Assembly (NCBI GenBank): GCA_024330185.1
Contig: JANDLV010000003.1
Span: 62,001 to 126,000 of the forward strand
DNA: 64,000 bases
Direction: 5' to 3'
Source: Candidatus Siliceabacter maunaloa
GTDB lineage: Bacteria; Actinomycetota; Thermoleophilia; Solirubrobacterales; Solirubrobacteraceae
Part shown: positions 34,917 through 42,847 of the stretch, piece by piece
Layout: each line of letters begins with the position of its first letter
How positions within the stretch are numbered: position 1 is the first letter of the stretch
The notes under the pieces: generated by a model
Seen by the model: only the letters and a program-made list of their open reading frames with translations
Databases searched by the model: none
What the model was told of the DNA's origin: nothing
Translations under genes and position numbers: made by a program

Positions 34917-35644
34917 CTGCGCTCCTCTCGCTCTCGTGCTTGCTGGATACTCCACGCAGCGTTGATGAGGCCGACGTGCGAGAAGGCCTGGGGGAAGTTC
35001 CCGATCAGGTCGCCGCTCGACGGATCGATCTCCTCGGCGAGCAGGCCCACGTCGTTCATCTTGGCCATGACGGCGTCGAAGACCGCCTCCCCGCGGTCGA
35101 GCTCCCCGGCAAGGGCAAGCGCGTTGGCGAGCCAGAAGGAGCAGATGACGAAGCTGCCCTCACGCGCGCCGGTCCACCGGCGGACGTGGCCGTCCTGCGC
35201 CAGCTCGCGCTCGATCGTGTCGATCGTCCGCCGCATGCGTGGATCGTCGGCGGGGAGGAACCCCATGATCGCCATGAGCAGGACGCTGGCGTCCAGGTTG
35301 TCAGAGCCGAATGCGCCCGTGTAGGCGCCCGCCTCCTCGCTCCAGCCATCCCGTAGGACCGTCTCGTGCACGGCATCGCGCTCTCGCGTCCACCGCTCGA
35401 CGGCCCGCTTGTCGTTGAACGTGCTCTGCAGGACCATCGTGTCCTCGAGGTACACGCGTTCGACCTCATAAGACTGGCTGGGACGGATCGACCAGTGTCC
35501 CGCGCCGGGATCGAGCAGGCGCGCAAAGGCGCTGCGGGAGTCGAAGCGGGGAGCACACCACCAGTCGATCGAGCCGTCGCGACCGACCAGGGCGGCCGAG
35601 TGACAGTCGCCCAGGAGCGCGTAGTCGCCGATCGCCGAGGCCAT
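34913..35644 (-). pseudogene. Glycoside hydrolase family 15 (glucoamylase-like) gene with a large internal deletion
   Basis: The frame is open for 243 residues but the family needs about 600. Residues 1-70 are the usual N-terminus (IGDYALLGDCHSAALVGRDG, then SIDWWCAPRFDS). Directly after LEDTMVLQSTFND the sequence jumps to the C-terminal barrel (WSEEAGAYTGAFGSDNLDAS; LLAEEIDPSSGDLIGNFPQA). The middle, with the acid catalyst Glu and half of the (alpha/alpha)6 barrel, is absent; the base Glu in AEEIDP stays. An inactive protein is expected, yet the frame is kept and couples by ATGA to the peroxiredoxin. Confidence 0.8.
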
Positions 35645-35864
35645 GTGCTCAGCTCGCCGCCGCGGCGACACGCGCCGCTGCCTCGGGTCGGCCAGCCACC
35701 AGGCGGGCGGCGAAGGGCGAGGCCATCGCCATGCTCGTCACGATGGCCATGTGGTCGGGGAGATGAGGGGAAGGACCGGACCGAGAGTGCAGCGCACTCC
35801 TTACAGCGCTCGAAACATGGCCTCCAAGGCTGATGCTTGTTCGGCAGCCGGCTTTGTCTTTGCC

Positions 35865-37019
35865 TCACCCCACGCACGGCCCGGTACCCACCGCCCCGCC
35901 GACGCCCTCCAGAGTCTCCTCGACGATGGCGTTGGGCACGCCGTAGCCGCCGCGTACGTCGCCGCCCACGCTCGTGGCGAAGATGGTGGTGACGACCTGG
36001 CCGTCGGCGTTCAGCGCGGGGCCGCCCGAGTTGCCCGGGCGGATCGTTCCGCGCATGATGGTGATGCGGCGCTGGATCGGCCCGCGGCCGTAGGCGTCCT
36101 GGGTGCGGCTGTCGACGGTCTCCCCCACCCGCCCGGCGCGGACGTCGAAGGGCCCGTTGCCCGGGAAGCCCAGGATGGCCGCCTGGCTCCCCGGGTCGAC
36201 ATCGGCCTCGAAGTCAAGCGCCGGGGCGTCGAGCCCGTTGACCTCGAGCACCGCCACGTCGTTCTCGGGGTCGAAGGCCACCGGGGTAGCCGCCAGCTGT
36301 GGCCCGTCGCCGCCCATCTGCACCGTGGCGTCGTCTACGCCGGCGACGACGTGGGCGTTGGTGACGACCAGCCCGTCGCCGGCCGCCCAGCCGCTGCCCA
36401 CCACGCGCAGGCCGCAGGCGGTGCCCTCGATGCGCGCGACGCTGTCGCGCGCGCCGGTGACGTCGTCGTCGCGCGTGATCGCCTCCCGGGGCGCAGGAAG
36501 GTCGGGCGCCGGGCCGTCGATCTCCGGCAGCGGGTCGAGGCGCGCGAGCGCGTTGAGGATCGGCCCCGACGGGGGCAGCGTTTCGTTGAGCGACTGCAGG
36601 ATGCTCGACCGCTGCACGTCGGCGCGAATGACCGCGGCGCCGGGCAGGTTGAGCGCGGCGGCGCCGGCGACCCAGGCCAGCCCGAGCCCCAGGATCGCGC
36701 ACAGCGCGGCGCCCAGGAGACCGTCGAATACGCCCAGCGCCCCTCCCAGCCGTCCCTGGAGCCGGGCGCCCGCGCCCTCGAAGACGCCCGCCAGGATCGC
36801 GCCCAGGATAACCGCGCCGACCAGACCGAACAGCGGCGAGTAGGGCGAGCTCGAGTCGCCGTCCAGCAGCAGCGGGGCGATCCGCCCGCCCGCGAAGGCG
36901 CCCAGCGCGAAGCCGCCGAGGGCCAGCGCCCCGGCGACGAAGCCCCGCGCGAAGCCGATGATCGCCAGCAGCGCGACGAACACCACGATCGACCAGTCGA
37001 GCAGCGTCACGCAGCCCAT
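35865..37019 (-). CDS. Membrane-anchored trypsin-like serine protease (MarP-like, CvpA plus trypsin)
   Basis: A 384-residue protein with four N-terminal membrane helices of the CvpA/colicin V production type (LLDWSIVVFVALLAIIGFARG and LGGFALGAFAGGRIAPLLL) and an outer chymotrypsin-fold protease. The triad is His in LVVTNAHVVAG, Asp in ENDVAVLEV and Ser in RPGNSGGPALNADGQVV. MarP in Mycobacterium is an acid-resistance protease that activates a cell-wall hydrolase. Divergent from the PBP gene with an 85-base spacer, so both may share control. Confidence 0.9.
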   Translation of the reverse strand: MGCVTLLDWSIVVFVALLAIIGFARGFVAGALALGGFALGAFAGGRIAPLLLDGDSSSPYSPLFGLVGAVILGAILAGVFEGAGARLQGRLGGALGVFDGLLGAALCAILGLGLAWVAGAAALNLPGAAVIRADVQRSSILQSLNETLPPSGPILNALARLDPLPEIDGPAPDLPAPREAITRDDDVTGARDSVARIEGTACGLRVVGSGWAAGDGLVVTNAHVVAGVDDATVQMGGDGPQLAATPVAFDPENDVAVLEVNGLDAPALDFEADVDPGSQAAILGFPGNGPFDVRAGRVGETVDSRTQDAYGRGPIQRRITIMRGTIRPGNSGGPALNADGQVVTTIFATSVGGDVRGGYGVPNAIVEETLEGVGGAVGTGPCVG

Positions 37020-37104
37020 CCTGCCCGATGTGGCGCCTCTTCTCCCGCTCGCGGAGGTCCAACCGGGTGGTCGGGGCCGCTCCTCGGCATGATGTGCACT
37101 GCGA

Positions 37105-38799
37105 ATGCGCCATCCAGCCAGCTCCCTACGCCTGTCCGACGTGCTGGCCGGCCGCGTCGCGCCCGCCGCACTGGTCGCCTTGGCCGCCTTCACCCTCGGC
37201 GCAGCGCTGGGCGCCGCCCACGTGCCCCCCGAGCGCGAGGTCGCCCAGCGCTATCTGGACGCCTGGCAGCGCGGCGACCACGCGACCATGCACGGCCTGC
37301 TGACGCCCGAGGCGCGACGCGCCGTCGGGCCGCAGGAGTTCCGGGCCGCCATCCGCGGCGCCGCGACCACCGCCACGGCCACACGCCTGGAGTTCGACGA
37401 CCTCGAGCTCGCCGACGGCACGGTCAGCGCCTCGGCCGCCGTGCCCACGCGGGTGTTCGGCGATCTGGCCCTCGAGGTGCGCCTGACGGTGGAGGAGGCC
37501 GACGGCGAGCAGCGCATCGCCTGGCGCCCCCACCACGCCTTCCCCGGCCTGCGCCCCGGTGAGCGCCTCTCGCGCGACACGCGGCTGCCCGAGCGCGGGG
37601 CCCTGCTGGCCCGCGACCGCACGCAGCTCGCCGCGGGGCCGCTGCGTACCTCGGAGCTCGGCGTGGCCGCGGCCCCGGTGGTCGGCGAGCTGGGCGCCAT
37701 CCCGCGCGAGCGCGCCGACCGCCTGCGGGCCCTGGGCTGGCCGGCCGATGCGCAGGTCGGCGTCAGCGGGCTGGAGCGCGCCTTCGACGAGCGCGTGGCC
37801 GGCCGGCCCGGCGGCGATCTGCTGGCCGGCGAGCGCGTCCTGGCCTCCGCCCGGCCGAGCCCCGGAGAGGACGTGCGCACCTCGGTCTCCGTGGCGGTGC
37901 AGCAGGCCGCCGTCGAGGCGCTGGCCGGCCGCCTGGGCGCCATCGTGGCGCTCGATCCCGCGACCGGGGAGGTGCTGGCCAGCTCGGGCATCGGCCTGGA
38001 GGGGCTGCAGCCGCCCGGCTCCACCTTCAAGGTCGTCACGCTGGCCGGCGCCCTGGAGGCGGGGATCACCGGGACCGACCGCCGCTACGAGCCGATGACC
38101 TCGGCCACGCTGGAGGGCGTAGAGCTGCAGAACGCCAACGGCGCGCTGTGCGGCGGGACCCTGCTGGAGACCTTCGCGCAGTCCTGCAACTCGGTCTACG
38201 CGCCGATGGGAGCGCAGCTCGGCGCTCAGCGTCTGGTCGAGGCGGCCGGGGACTTCGGCTTCAACGCCCCGCCGGGCGTCGAAGGCGCCGCCGTATCCAC
38301 CCTCCCGCCGGCGGGCGAGATCGGCGACGACCTGGCGGTGGGCGCCACCGCCATCGGCCAGGGTCGTGTGCAGGCGACGGCGTTGCAGATGGCGCTGGTC
38401 TCGGCCGTCATCGCGCGCGGGGGAGTGCTGCCCCGGGCCAGCTTCGAGGTCGGCGGCTCGGGCGTCGAGGGCGAGCGCACCATGCCTGCCGAGGTCGCGC
38501 GGACCGTCGAGCGGCTGATGGTCGCCGTCGTGGAGGAGGGCACCGGCGGCGCCGCGGCCATCCCCGGGGTGCGCGTGGCCGGCAAGACGGGCACGGCCGA
38601 GCTGCGCGCCACCCAGGGCGAGTGCCCACCCGTGTGCGGCAGCGACCCCACCGACACCAGCGCCTGGTTCCTCGCCCACGCGCCGGCCGGGGACCCCGAG
38701 GTCGCGGTGGCCGCGCTGCTGGTGCAGGGCGGCAGCGGCGGGGAGACCGCTGCGCCCGCCGCCGCGGAGGTGCTGCGCGCGGCGCTGGAGACGGAGTAG
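37105..38799 (+). CDS. Class B penicillin-binding protein (transpeptidase)
   Basis: A 564-residue cell-wall transpeptidase. One N-terminal helix (LVALAAFTLGAALGAAHV) anchors it; residues 40-140 form an NTF2-like MecA_N domain (VAQRYLDAWQRGDHATMHGL), then a dimerisation domain (RGALLARDR). The catalytic motifs are SxxK in PPGSTFKVVTL (Ser306, Lys309), SxN as SCN at 360-362 and KTG in VAGKTGTAEL (Lys494). It makes peptide cross-links in peptidoglycan; the overall plan matches PbpA/MecA-type proteins. It is divergent from the MarP-like gene and is followed by the repeat array at 38803. Confidence 0.93.
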   Translation: MRHPASSLRLSDVLAGRVAPAALVALAAFTLGAALGAAHVPPEREVAQRYLDAWQRGDHATMHGLLTPEARRAVGPQEFRAAIRGAATTATATRLEFDDLELADGTVSASAAVPTRVFGDLALEVRLTVEEADGEQRIAWRPHHAFPGLRPGERLSRDTRLPERGALLARDRTQLAAGPLRTSELGVAAAPVVGELGAIPRERADRLRALGWPADAQVGVSGLERAFDERVAGRPGGDLLAGERVLASARPSPGEDVRTSVSVAVQQAAVEALAGRLGAIVALDPATGEVLASSGIGLEGLQPPGSTFKVVTLAGALEAGITGTDRRYEPMTSATLEGVELQNANGALCGGTLLETFAQSCNSVYAPMGAQLGAQRLVEAAGDFGFNAPPGVEGAAVSTLPPAGEIGDDLAVGATAIGQGRVQATALQMALVSAVIARGGVLPRASFEVGGSGVEGERTMPAEVARTVERLMVAVVEEGTGGAAAIPGVRVAGKTGTAELRATQGECPPVCGSDPTDTSAWFLAHAPAGDPEVAVAALLVQGGSGGETAAPAAAEVLRAALETE

Positions 38800-38802
38800 G
38801 AG

Positions 38803-38941
38803 TTTCGCCTTCGGTCTCCGGACCCGGAGAATAAGGCTTTCGCCTTCGGTCCTCTCAAGTTCGGACAGAAGGGTTTCGCCTTCGGTCCTCTCAAGTTCGG
38901 ACCTACGGCGACGTTAGTTAGACAGACCTCCGGCGACGTCA
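38803..38941. repeat. Intergenic repeat array with GAAA-capped hairpins (3 copies)
   Basis: Read on the minus strand, GTCCGAACTTGAGAGGAC followed by CGAAGGCGAAA occurs at 38900-38874 and 38866-38840 (approximate ends) and a short variant (GGTCCGGAGACC, CGAAGGCGAAA) at 38826-38803. ACGTCGCCGG/TAGGTC modules precede them. Each copy can form a GGUCC/GGACC stem and an AAGGC-GAAA-GCCTT-type hairpin. The module edge CGACGTCA supplies the TGA stop of the lipoprotein gene. Another copy is at 59301-59348. Confidence 0.8.
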
Positions 38942-39508
38942 GACGTCGAGGCTGATTTCGGCCTCGACCGGGTCGGTCTCCGGGCCCTCGATGATGAGCT
39001 CGAAGGGCCGGTTCTGCAGCGACGAGATCGGGACCTTGAAGAGGATGAGCGCGCCGCCGATGGGCCCCTCGTCAGCGGGGCTGCCCACCGGCGGGAAGAC
39101 GTCCCCGGGGGCCACGAGCACCGGTTCCTCCACCGGCCAGTCGAACTGGTTCTCGGGGCCCAGCGGGAGCGGGAAGAACTCGTTCTCCTGGCTGTCGAGG
39201 ACCTCGAACTCGGTCGCGGTGGGCTGCGGCTGGTCGCTGGGGTTGTTGGCCCGCAGGAAGATCGCGAACCACGCCTCGCCGGGCTCGAGATCCTGGCGCC
39301 CCGCCGGGAGCCCGCTCAGGTAGGGCTGGTCGGCGGGGTCGGAGGGATTGAGCTGTCGCGAGACCTGCACCTGGTACTGCAGCTCGCTGAGGTCGACGTA
39401 GAGGCCCTCCGTCTCGGCCTCGAGGACCTGGTCGGGCCGACCGCAGGCGGCGAGGGCCATGGCGGCCAGCGCCACGAGCAACAGGAGGACGGGGCGGCGC
39501 AGGCGCAT
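38939..39508 (-). CDS. Putative lipoprotein of unknown function
   Basis: An exported lipoprotein of about 189 residues. MRLRRPVLLLLVALAAMALAAC is a textbook lipoprotein signal with the lipid-modified Cys after LAA. The mature part looks like a beta-sandwich domain (AWFAIFLRANNPSDQ, FEVLDSQENEFFPLPLGPEN, GALILFKVPISSLQNRPFEL) similar in feel to DUF4352-type extracytoplasmic modules. A GTG at 39541 that overlaps the SRPBCC stop is an alternative start. The stop codon is provided by the intergenic repeat element. Confidence 0.8.
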   Translation of the reverse strand: MRLRRPVLLLLVALAAMALAACGRPDQVLEAETEGLYVDLSELQYQVQVSRQLNPSDPADQPYLSGLPAGRQDLEPGEAWFAIFLRANNPSDQPQPTATEFEVLDSQENEFFPLPLGPENQFDWPVEEPVLVAPGDVFPPVGSPADEGPIGGALILFKVPISSLQNRPFELIIEGPETDPVEAEISLDV

Positions 39509-39537
39509 CGAGCCGGTCAGTCTACGGAGCCGTGGGC

Positions 39538-40074
39538 TCACACGTGCGCGTCGAAGCGGAACGCGCTGGCCGGCTTGCGCGGGCCGCCGGCGATGGTGGC
39601 CCGCGTGCCGCGGTCGCGGTCATCCTCGGCGATCGCGCGCAGGCGGCGCAGCGCCCTGCCCCAGCCGCGCTTGGCCCATGCCCTCTGGCCGAGCGCCTCG
39701 GAGAGGCGATCGGTGGCGGTGGCGGCAGCGGTCTGCGCGGTGACCTCGACGCGCGTCACCCCGTCCGCGCCGCTCTCGAGCGACCAGACGGTCGTCGAGC
39801 TGATGCCGTTGAACATGCCACCACGGCCCCGGGCCACGATCCGCCGCGGCGGATCGACCTCGACCAGCGCCATGTCCGCCCAGCCGTAGCGGGTGAGGCG
39901 CCGGGTGCCCTTGAAGCGCGCTCCCGCTCCCGTGCCGTAGCTGTCCTCGCGCGTCAGACGCCAGTCCGTGAGGAAGTGGTCGCAGAACTCGGGGTGGTTG
40001 GCCACGTCGGCGAGGTAGTCGAACAGCTCCTCACGTGGCCTGGCGATGTCGATCGAGACGGTCACGGGGTTCAT
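39538..40074 (-). CDS. SRPBCC (polyketide cyclase/START-like) protein
   Basis: A 178-residue protein. VTVSIDIARPREELFDYLAD, followed by NHPEFCDHFLTDWRLTR, is the typical start of SRPBCC proteins, which form a deep hydrophobic pocket for lipids or ring compounds. The strand ISSTTVWSLESGADGVTRVE supports the fold. The last 50 residues are basic (WAKRGWGRALRRLRAIAEDD) and lie outside the core. No substrate can be named. Its stop overlaps an alternative GTG start of the lipoprotein gene. Confidence 0.85.
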   Translation of the reverse strand: MNPVTVSIDIARPREELFDYLADVANHPEFCDHFLTDWRLTREDSYGTGAGARFKGTRRLTRYGWADMALVEVDPPRRIVARGRGGMFNGISSTTVWSLESGADGVTRVEVTAQTAAATATDRLSEALGQRAWAKRGWGRALRRLRAIAEDDRDRGTRATIAGGPRKPASAFRFDAHV

Positions 40075-40107
40075 GGCGCCCGCCTAAGTCTATGTCGGCG
40101 CGGGAGC

Positions 40108-40401
40108 TCAGGCCGCGCGGCGCAGACGCACCGTGAGTCCGTGCTCGCCATGGCGCACCAGGCGCGTGGCCCGGGGCTGGTCGCGGCGCAGAACCCGGCA
40201 CAGCTCGCACACCACGAAATCACTGCGCGACAGGCCTGCGGAACCCGCAGGGCCCTCGTACAGGTGCACCCGCTCGCCGACCAGCGGCGTGCGCCCGCAG
40301 TCGTCGCAGCGGCGGCGACCCGCCTCCAGCGCGCCCACGCCCTTGCGCAACAGCTCGCGCTCGAGGTCGGCCTCGTCGATGGTGGCGTCGGCGGTCCGCA
40401 T
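40108..40401 (-). CDS. Small zinc-ribbon-like hypothetical protein
   Basis: A 97-residue protein with two CxxC pairs, RRCDDCGRTPLVGERVHLYE and VVCELCRVLRR, spaced like a treble-clef zinc site. The ends are basic and Arg-rich, so nucleic-acid contact is possible. No family is recognised. It is divergent from the FHA gene 110 bases away. Confidence 0.7.
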   Translation of the reverse strand: MRTADATIDEADLERELLRKGVGALEAGRRRCDDCGRTPLVGERVHLYEGPAGSAGLSRSDFVVCELCRVLRRDQPRATRLVRHGEHGLTVRLRRAA

Positions 40402-40511
40402 GGCGGCAAGGTTCGCCGTGCGACGGCGGACTCCTGCGGCGCTGCGGTTTGCGCTTCGCGGCGCTCGTCAGGTACGGTTGCACCCCCCAGGTCGCGGAGG
40501 GAGAGAGCCTC

Positions 40512-41090
40512 ATGCTGGATTCACTCGTGTCGGGCACGCTCGCCGGCACCGGATCGTTCCGTTGTCAGCGCTGTGGTCATGTCGTCACGCTGGCCGCCCC
40601 CCAGGAGACGCTGCCCGAGTGCCCGGGCTGCGGTGCCCAGAGCTTCGAGCGCGCCTCGCTGTTCGGGCCCACGCGCTTCCCGCGCGCCGAGCCCCACGAG
40701 CCGGCGGAGGACACCGCCTGGCTGGGGGCCGCGCGCGGAGAGGTCACCGCCCCCGGGGTGCACATCGCCTGGCAGGACCACGGCACGATCCATGTCGTCG
40801 CGCTCGACAAGGAATGGACGAGGATGGGCCGCAGCCTGGCCGCCGACGTTCGCTTCGATGACCCGACCGTGTCGCGACGCCATGCGCTGGTAGTGCGCGG
40901 CCCCGACGGCGTGCGGGTCCTCGACGACCGCTCGCTCAACGGCGTCTTCGTCAACGGGCAGCGGGTCGAGTCGCGCGCCCTGGCCGACGGCGACGACCTT
41001 GTGGTGGGCCGCTACCACCTGCACGTCCTGGAGGTCACCGAGGTCGACCTCACCATACGCGGTGGCGCACCGCACGTCTCGGCCGGCTAG
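40512..41090 (+). CDS. FHA-domain protein with N-terminal zinc ribbon
   Basis: A 192-residue signalling protein. Residues 17-45 form a zinc ribbon (FRCQRCGHVVTLA and LPECPGCGAQSF). The C-terminal FHA domain has the phosphothreonine-binding core MGRSLAADVRFDDPTVSRRH followed by DRSLNGVFVNGQRVESRALADGDD. FHA domains read Ser/Thr kinase signals. The start is the ATG at 40512 after a GGAGGGAGAG ribosome site. A ParA ATPase follows after 77 bases. Confidence 0.9.
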   Translation: MLDSLVSGTLAGTGSFRCQRCGHVVTLAAPQETLPECPGCGAQSFERASLFGPTRFPRAEPHEPAEDTAWLGAARGEVTAPGVHIAWQDHGTIHVVALDKEWTRMGRSLAADVRFDDPTVSRRHALVVRGPDGVRVLDDRSLNGVFVNGQRVESRALADGDDLVVGRYHLHVLEVTEVDLTIRGGAPHVSAG

Positions 41091-41167
41091 TGGCGACATT
41101 CGAGGTACGCACCGTTCCGGCGGCCGCCGAAAGCGGATGAGCCGGCGCCGGCGGTAGCCTGACCGCC

Positions 41168-41959
41168 ATGGGCGTCGTAATCGCCGTGCTCTCGCAGAAG
41201 GGCGGGACCGGGAAGACCACCACGGTCCGCACGCTGGCCGACGTGCTGCGGCGCGTCAGCCTCGACGTGCTGGCCGTCGATCTCGATCCGCAGGGCAACC
41301 TGTCGGACTACTTCGACGTCGACCCCGAAGCCTCGCCGACCATCGCCGACGTGCTGGCCGGACGGGCCGCGGCCGCCGGGGCCGTACACGGGGGCGTCAT
41401 CCCGTCCAACCTCCAGCTCGCCGAGGCCGAGCTGGCCATCGCCGGGAAGATGGGCCGCGAGCTCATCCTGCGCAAGGCGCTCAAGGATGTGCGGGAACGC
41501 CACGACGTGGTCCTCATCGACTGCCCGCCCAACCTGGGCCTGCTGACCGTCAACGCGCTCGTGGCCGCCGACCACGCGCTGCTCACCGCCGAGGCGCAGT
41601 ACTTCGCGCTGCAGGGCGTGGAGCAGGCGCTGGAGGTCATCACCCTGGCCCGCGACGGGCTCAACCCCGATCTCGAGTGGCTCGGCGTGGTGTTCACCAT
41701 CGCCGACCTGCGCACGAAGCACTCGCGTGAGGCGCTGGCGTCGCTGCGCGAGCACGTCGGAGGCAAGCTCTTCACCGCCAGCATCCGCCAGTCGATCGCC
41801 TACGCCGAGTCGGCGGAGCGCGCCGTGTCGATCCTCGACCACCGCCCCGACCTGGGAGCCGACTACGTCGCGCTGGCCGAGGAGGTCCTCGACCGCCTCG
41901 GGCTCGCCTCGTCGCGCCGTCGCGTTCGCTCGCTCGCCGAGGAGATGGCGGCGGCGTGA
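41168..41959 (+). CDS. ParA/MinD-family ATPase
   Basis: A 263-residue deviant Walker A ATPase: LSQKGGTGKTTTVRTLADVL at residues 8-27, Walker A' VLAVDLDPQGNLSDYF, and Walker B DVVLIDCPPNLGLLTVNAL. Such proteins place chromosomes, plasmids or protein clusters in the cell by ATP-driven surface gradients. No parB or parS is seen nearby, so this is an orphan ParA with another cargo. It is followed by an overlapping L,D-transpeptidase and preceded by an FHA gene, which hints at a cell-wall or pole-linked role (inference). Confidence 0.9.
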   Translation: MGVVIAVLSQKGGTGKTTTVRTLADVLRRVSLDVLAVDLDPQGNLSDYFDVDPEASPTIADVLAGRAAAAGAVHGGVIPSNLQLAEAELAIAGKMGRELILRKALKDVRERHDVVLIDCPPNLGLLTVNALVAADHALLTAEAQYFALQGVEQALEVITLARDGLNPDLEWLGVVFTIADLRTKHSREALASLREHVGGKLFTASIRQSIAYAESAERAVSILDHRPDLGADYVALAEEVLDRLGLASSRRRVRSLAEEMAAA

Positions 41960-42699
41960 GCCTGCGCGTCACCCCCCTGGTCCTCCTGCTGCTCGTCGCC
42001 GGCGCCCTGGCGGGGTGCGGCGGAGACGACGGGGCCCCCGCGCTCATCCGCCCCATGCCCGCCGCCCGGGTGGCGGCGCCCGAGCGCGCGGCGGCGACCC
42101 CCGCGCCCGTCTCGGCGCGCCTGACCCGGCCGACGATGCTCCGCGACGAGCCCGGCGGCAGGATGCTCACCCGCCTGACCAGGCGCACCGAGTTCGACGG
42201 CGCGACGGTACTGGCCGTGGCCCGCCGCGAGGGCGACTGGCTGGGGGTGCGCGCCCCCGAGCGGCCCAACGGGCAGCTGGCCTGGATCCCCGCTGACGCG
42301 GCGAAGCTCGAGCGTCAGCCCTACCGGCTGCGGGTCGATCTATCAAGGCGCGAGCTGGTGGTCCTGGACACCGGCGACGAGGAGGTGGTGCTGCGCGCAC
42401 CCGTGGCCGTCGGCCGGCCCGGGAACGACACGCCAACCGGTACCTTCGGCGTCACCGACCGTCTCGAGCCCGAGAACGCCGCGGGGCCCTACGGCTGCTG
42501 CATCCTGGCCCTGTCGGGCCGCCAGCCCAACCTCGCCCCGGGCTGGGTGGGTGGCGACCGCCTGGCCATCCACGCGACCACGGACGTGGCCTCGGTGGGC
42601 ACCGCCGCCAGCGGCGGCTGCCCGCGCGCCACGAACGAGACGATGCGCGAGCTGATGGAGATCATCCCGCTCGGCGCGCCGGTCAAGATCGTGGACTGA
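41956..42699 (+). CDS. L,D-transpeptidase lipoprotein (YkuD)
   Basis: A 247-residue exported protein with a lipoprotein signal (LVLLLLVAGALAGCGG; Cys near 21). Residues 50-120 form an SH3-like region (TMLRDEPGGRMLTRLTRRTE). The YkuD domain starts LRVDLSRRELVVLDTGDEEV and ends in HATTDVASVGTAASGGCP with the nucleophile Cys222 and its His. It makes 3-3 cross-links in peptidoglycan or links proteins to it. GTG start inside the ParA stop (GTGA). A hairpin terminator follows. Confidence 0.92.
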   Translation: MSLRVTPLVLLLLVAGALAGCGGDDGAPALIRPMPAARVAAPERAAATPAPVSARLTRPTMLRDEPGGRMLTRLTRRTEFDGATVLAVARREGDWLGVRAPERPNGQLAWIPADAAKLERQPYRLRVDLSRRELVVLDTGDEEVVLRAPVAVGRPGNDTPTGTFGVTDRLEPENAAGPYGCCILALSGRQPNLAPGWVGGDRLAIHATTDVASVGTAASGGCPRATNETMRELMEIIPLGAPVKIVD

Positions 42700-42704
42700 G
42701 AGCC

Positions 42705-42732
42705 GGCCGCGGCCGCGGCCGCGGCCGCGGCC
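42705..42732. repeat. GGCCGC hexanucleotide tandem repeat
   Basis: Four and two-thirds copies of GGCCGC begin 6 bases after the L,D-transpeptidase stop. The tract is self-complementary and could slip in replication or form a hairpin. Confidence 0.85.
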
Positions 42733-42745
42733 ACGAGCGCGGCCG

Positions 42746-42765
42746 AGGCCGCCTGCCGGCGGCCT
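42746..42765 (+). terminator. Hairpin after the L,D-transpeptidase
   Basis: AGGCCGCC pairs perfectly with GGCGGCCT around a TGCC loop, about 50 bases after the stop codon. It lacks a T-run but is the strongest stem in the spacer. Confidence 0.5.
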
Positions 42766-42786
42766 GGCGCCTCCTTCACAGATCCC

Positions 42787-42808
42787 AACATCCGTGGCGC
42801 AGGATGTT
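42787..42808. promoter_or_regulatory. Palindrome upstream of the 42848 lipoprotein gene
   Basis: AACATCC and GGATGTT are exact inverse arms around an 8-base spacer, 40 bases before the ATG. The form suits a dimeric regulator site. Confidence 0.4.
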
Positions 42809-42847
42809 ACGCAGTGGTGAACGCATGCCCATCTACGAGAGGAACCC

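Noticed and set aside
41168-41959. Chromosome origin/partition locus suggested by the ParA gene
   Set aside because: No parB, parS-like palindrome, dnaA or gidB lies nearby; it is an orphan ParA.
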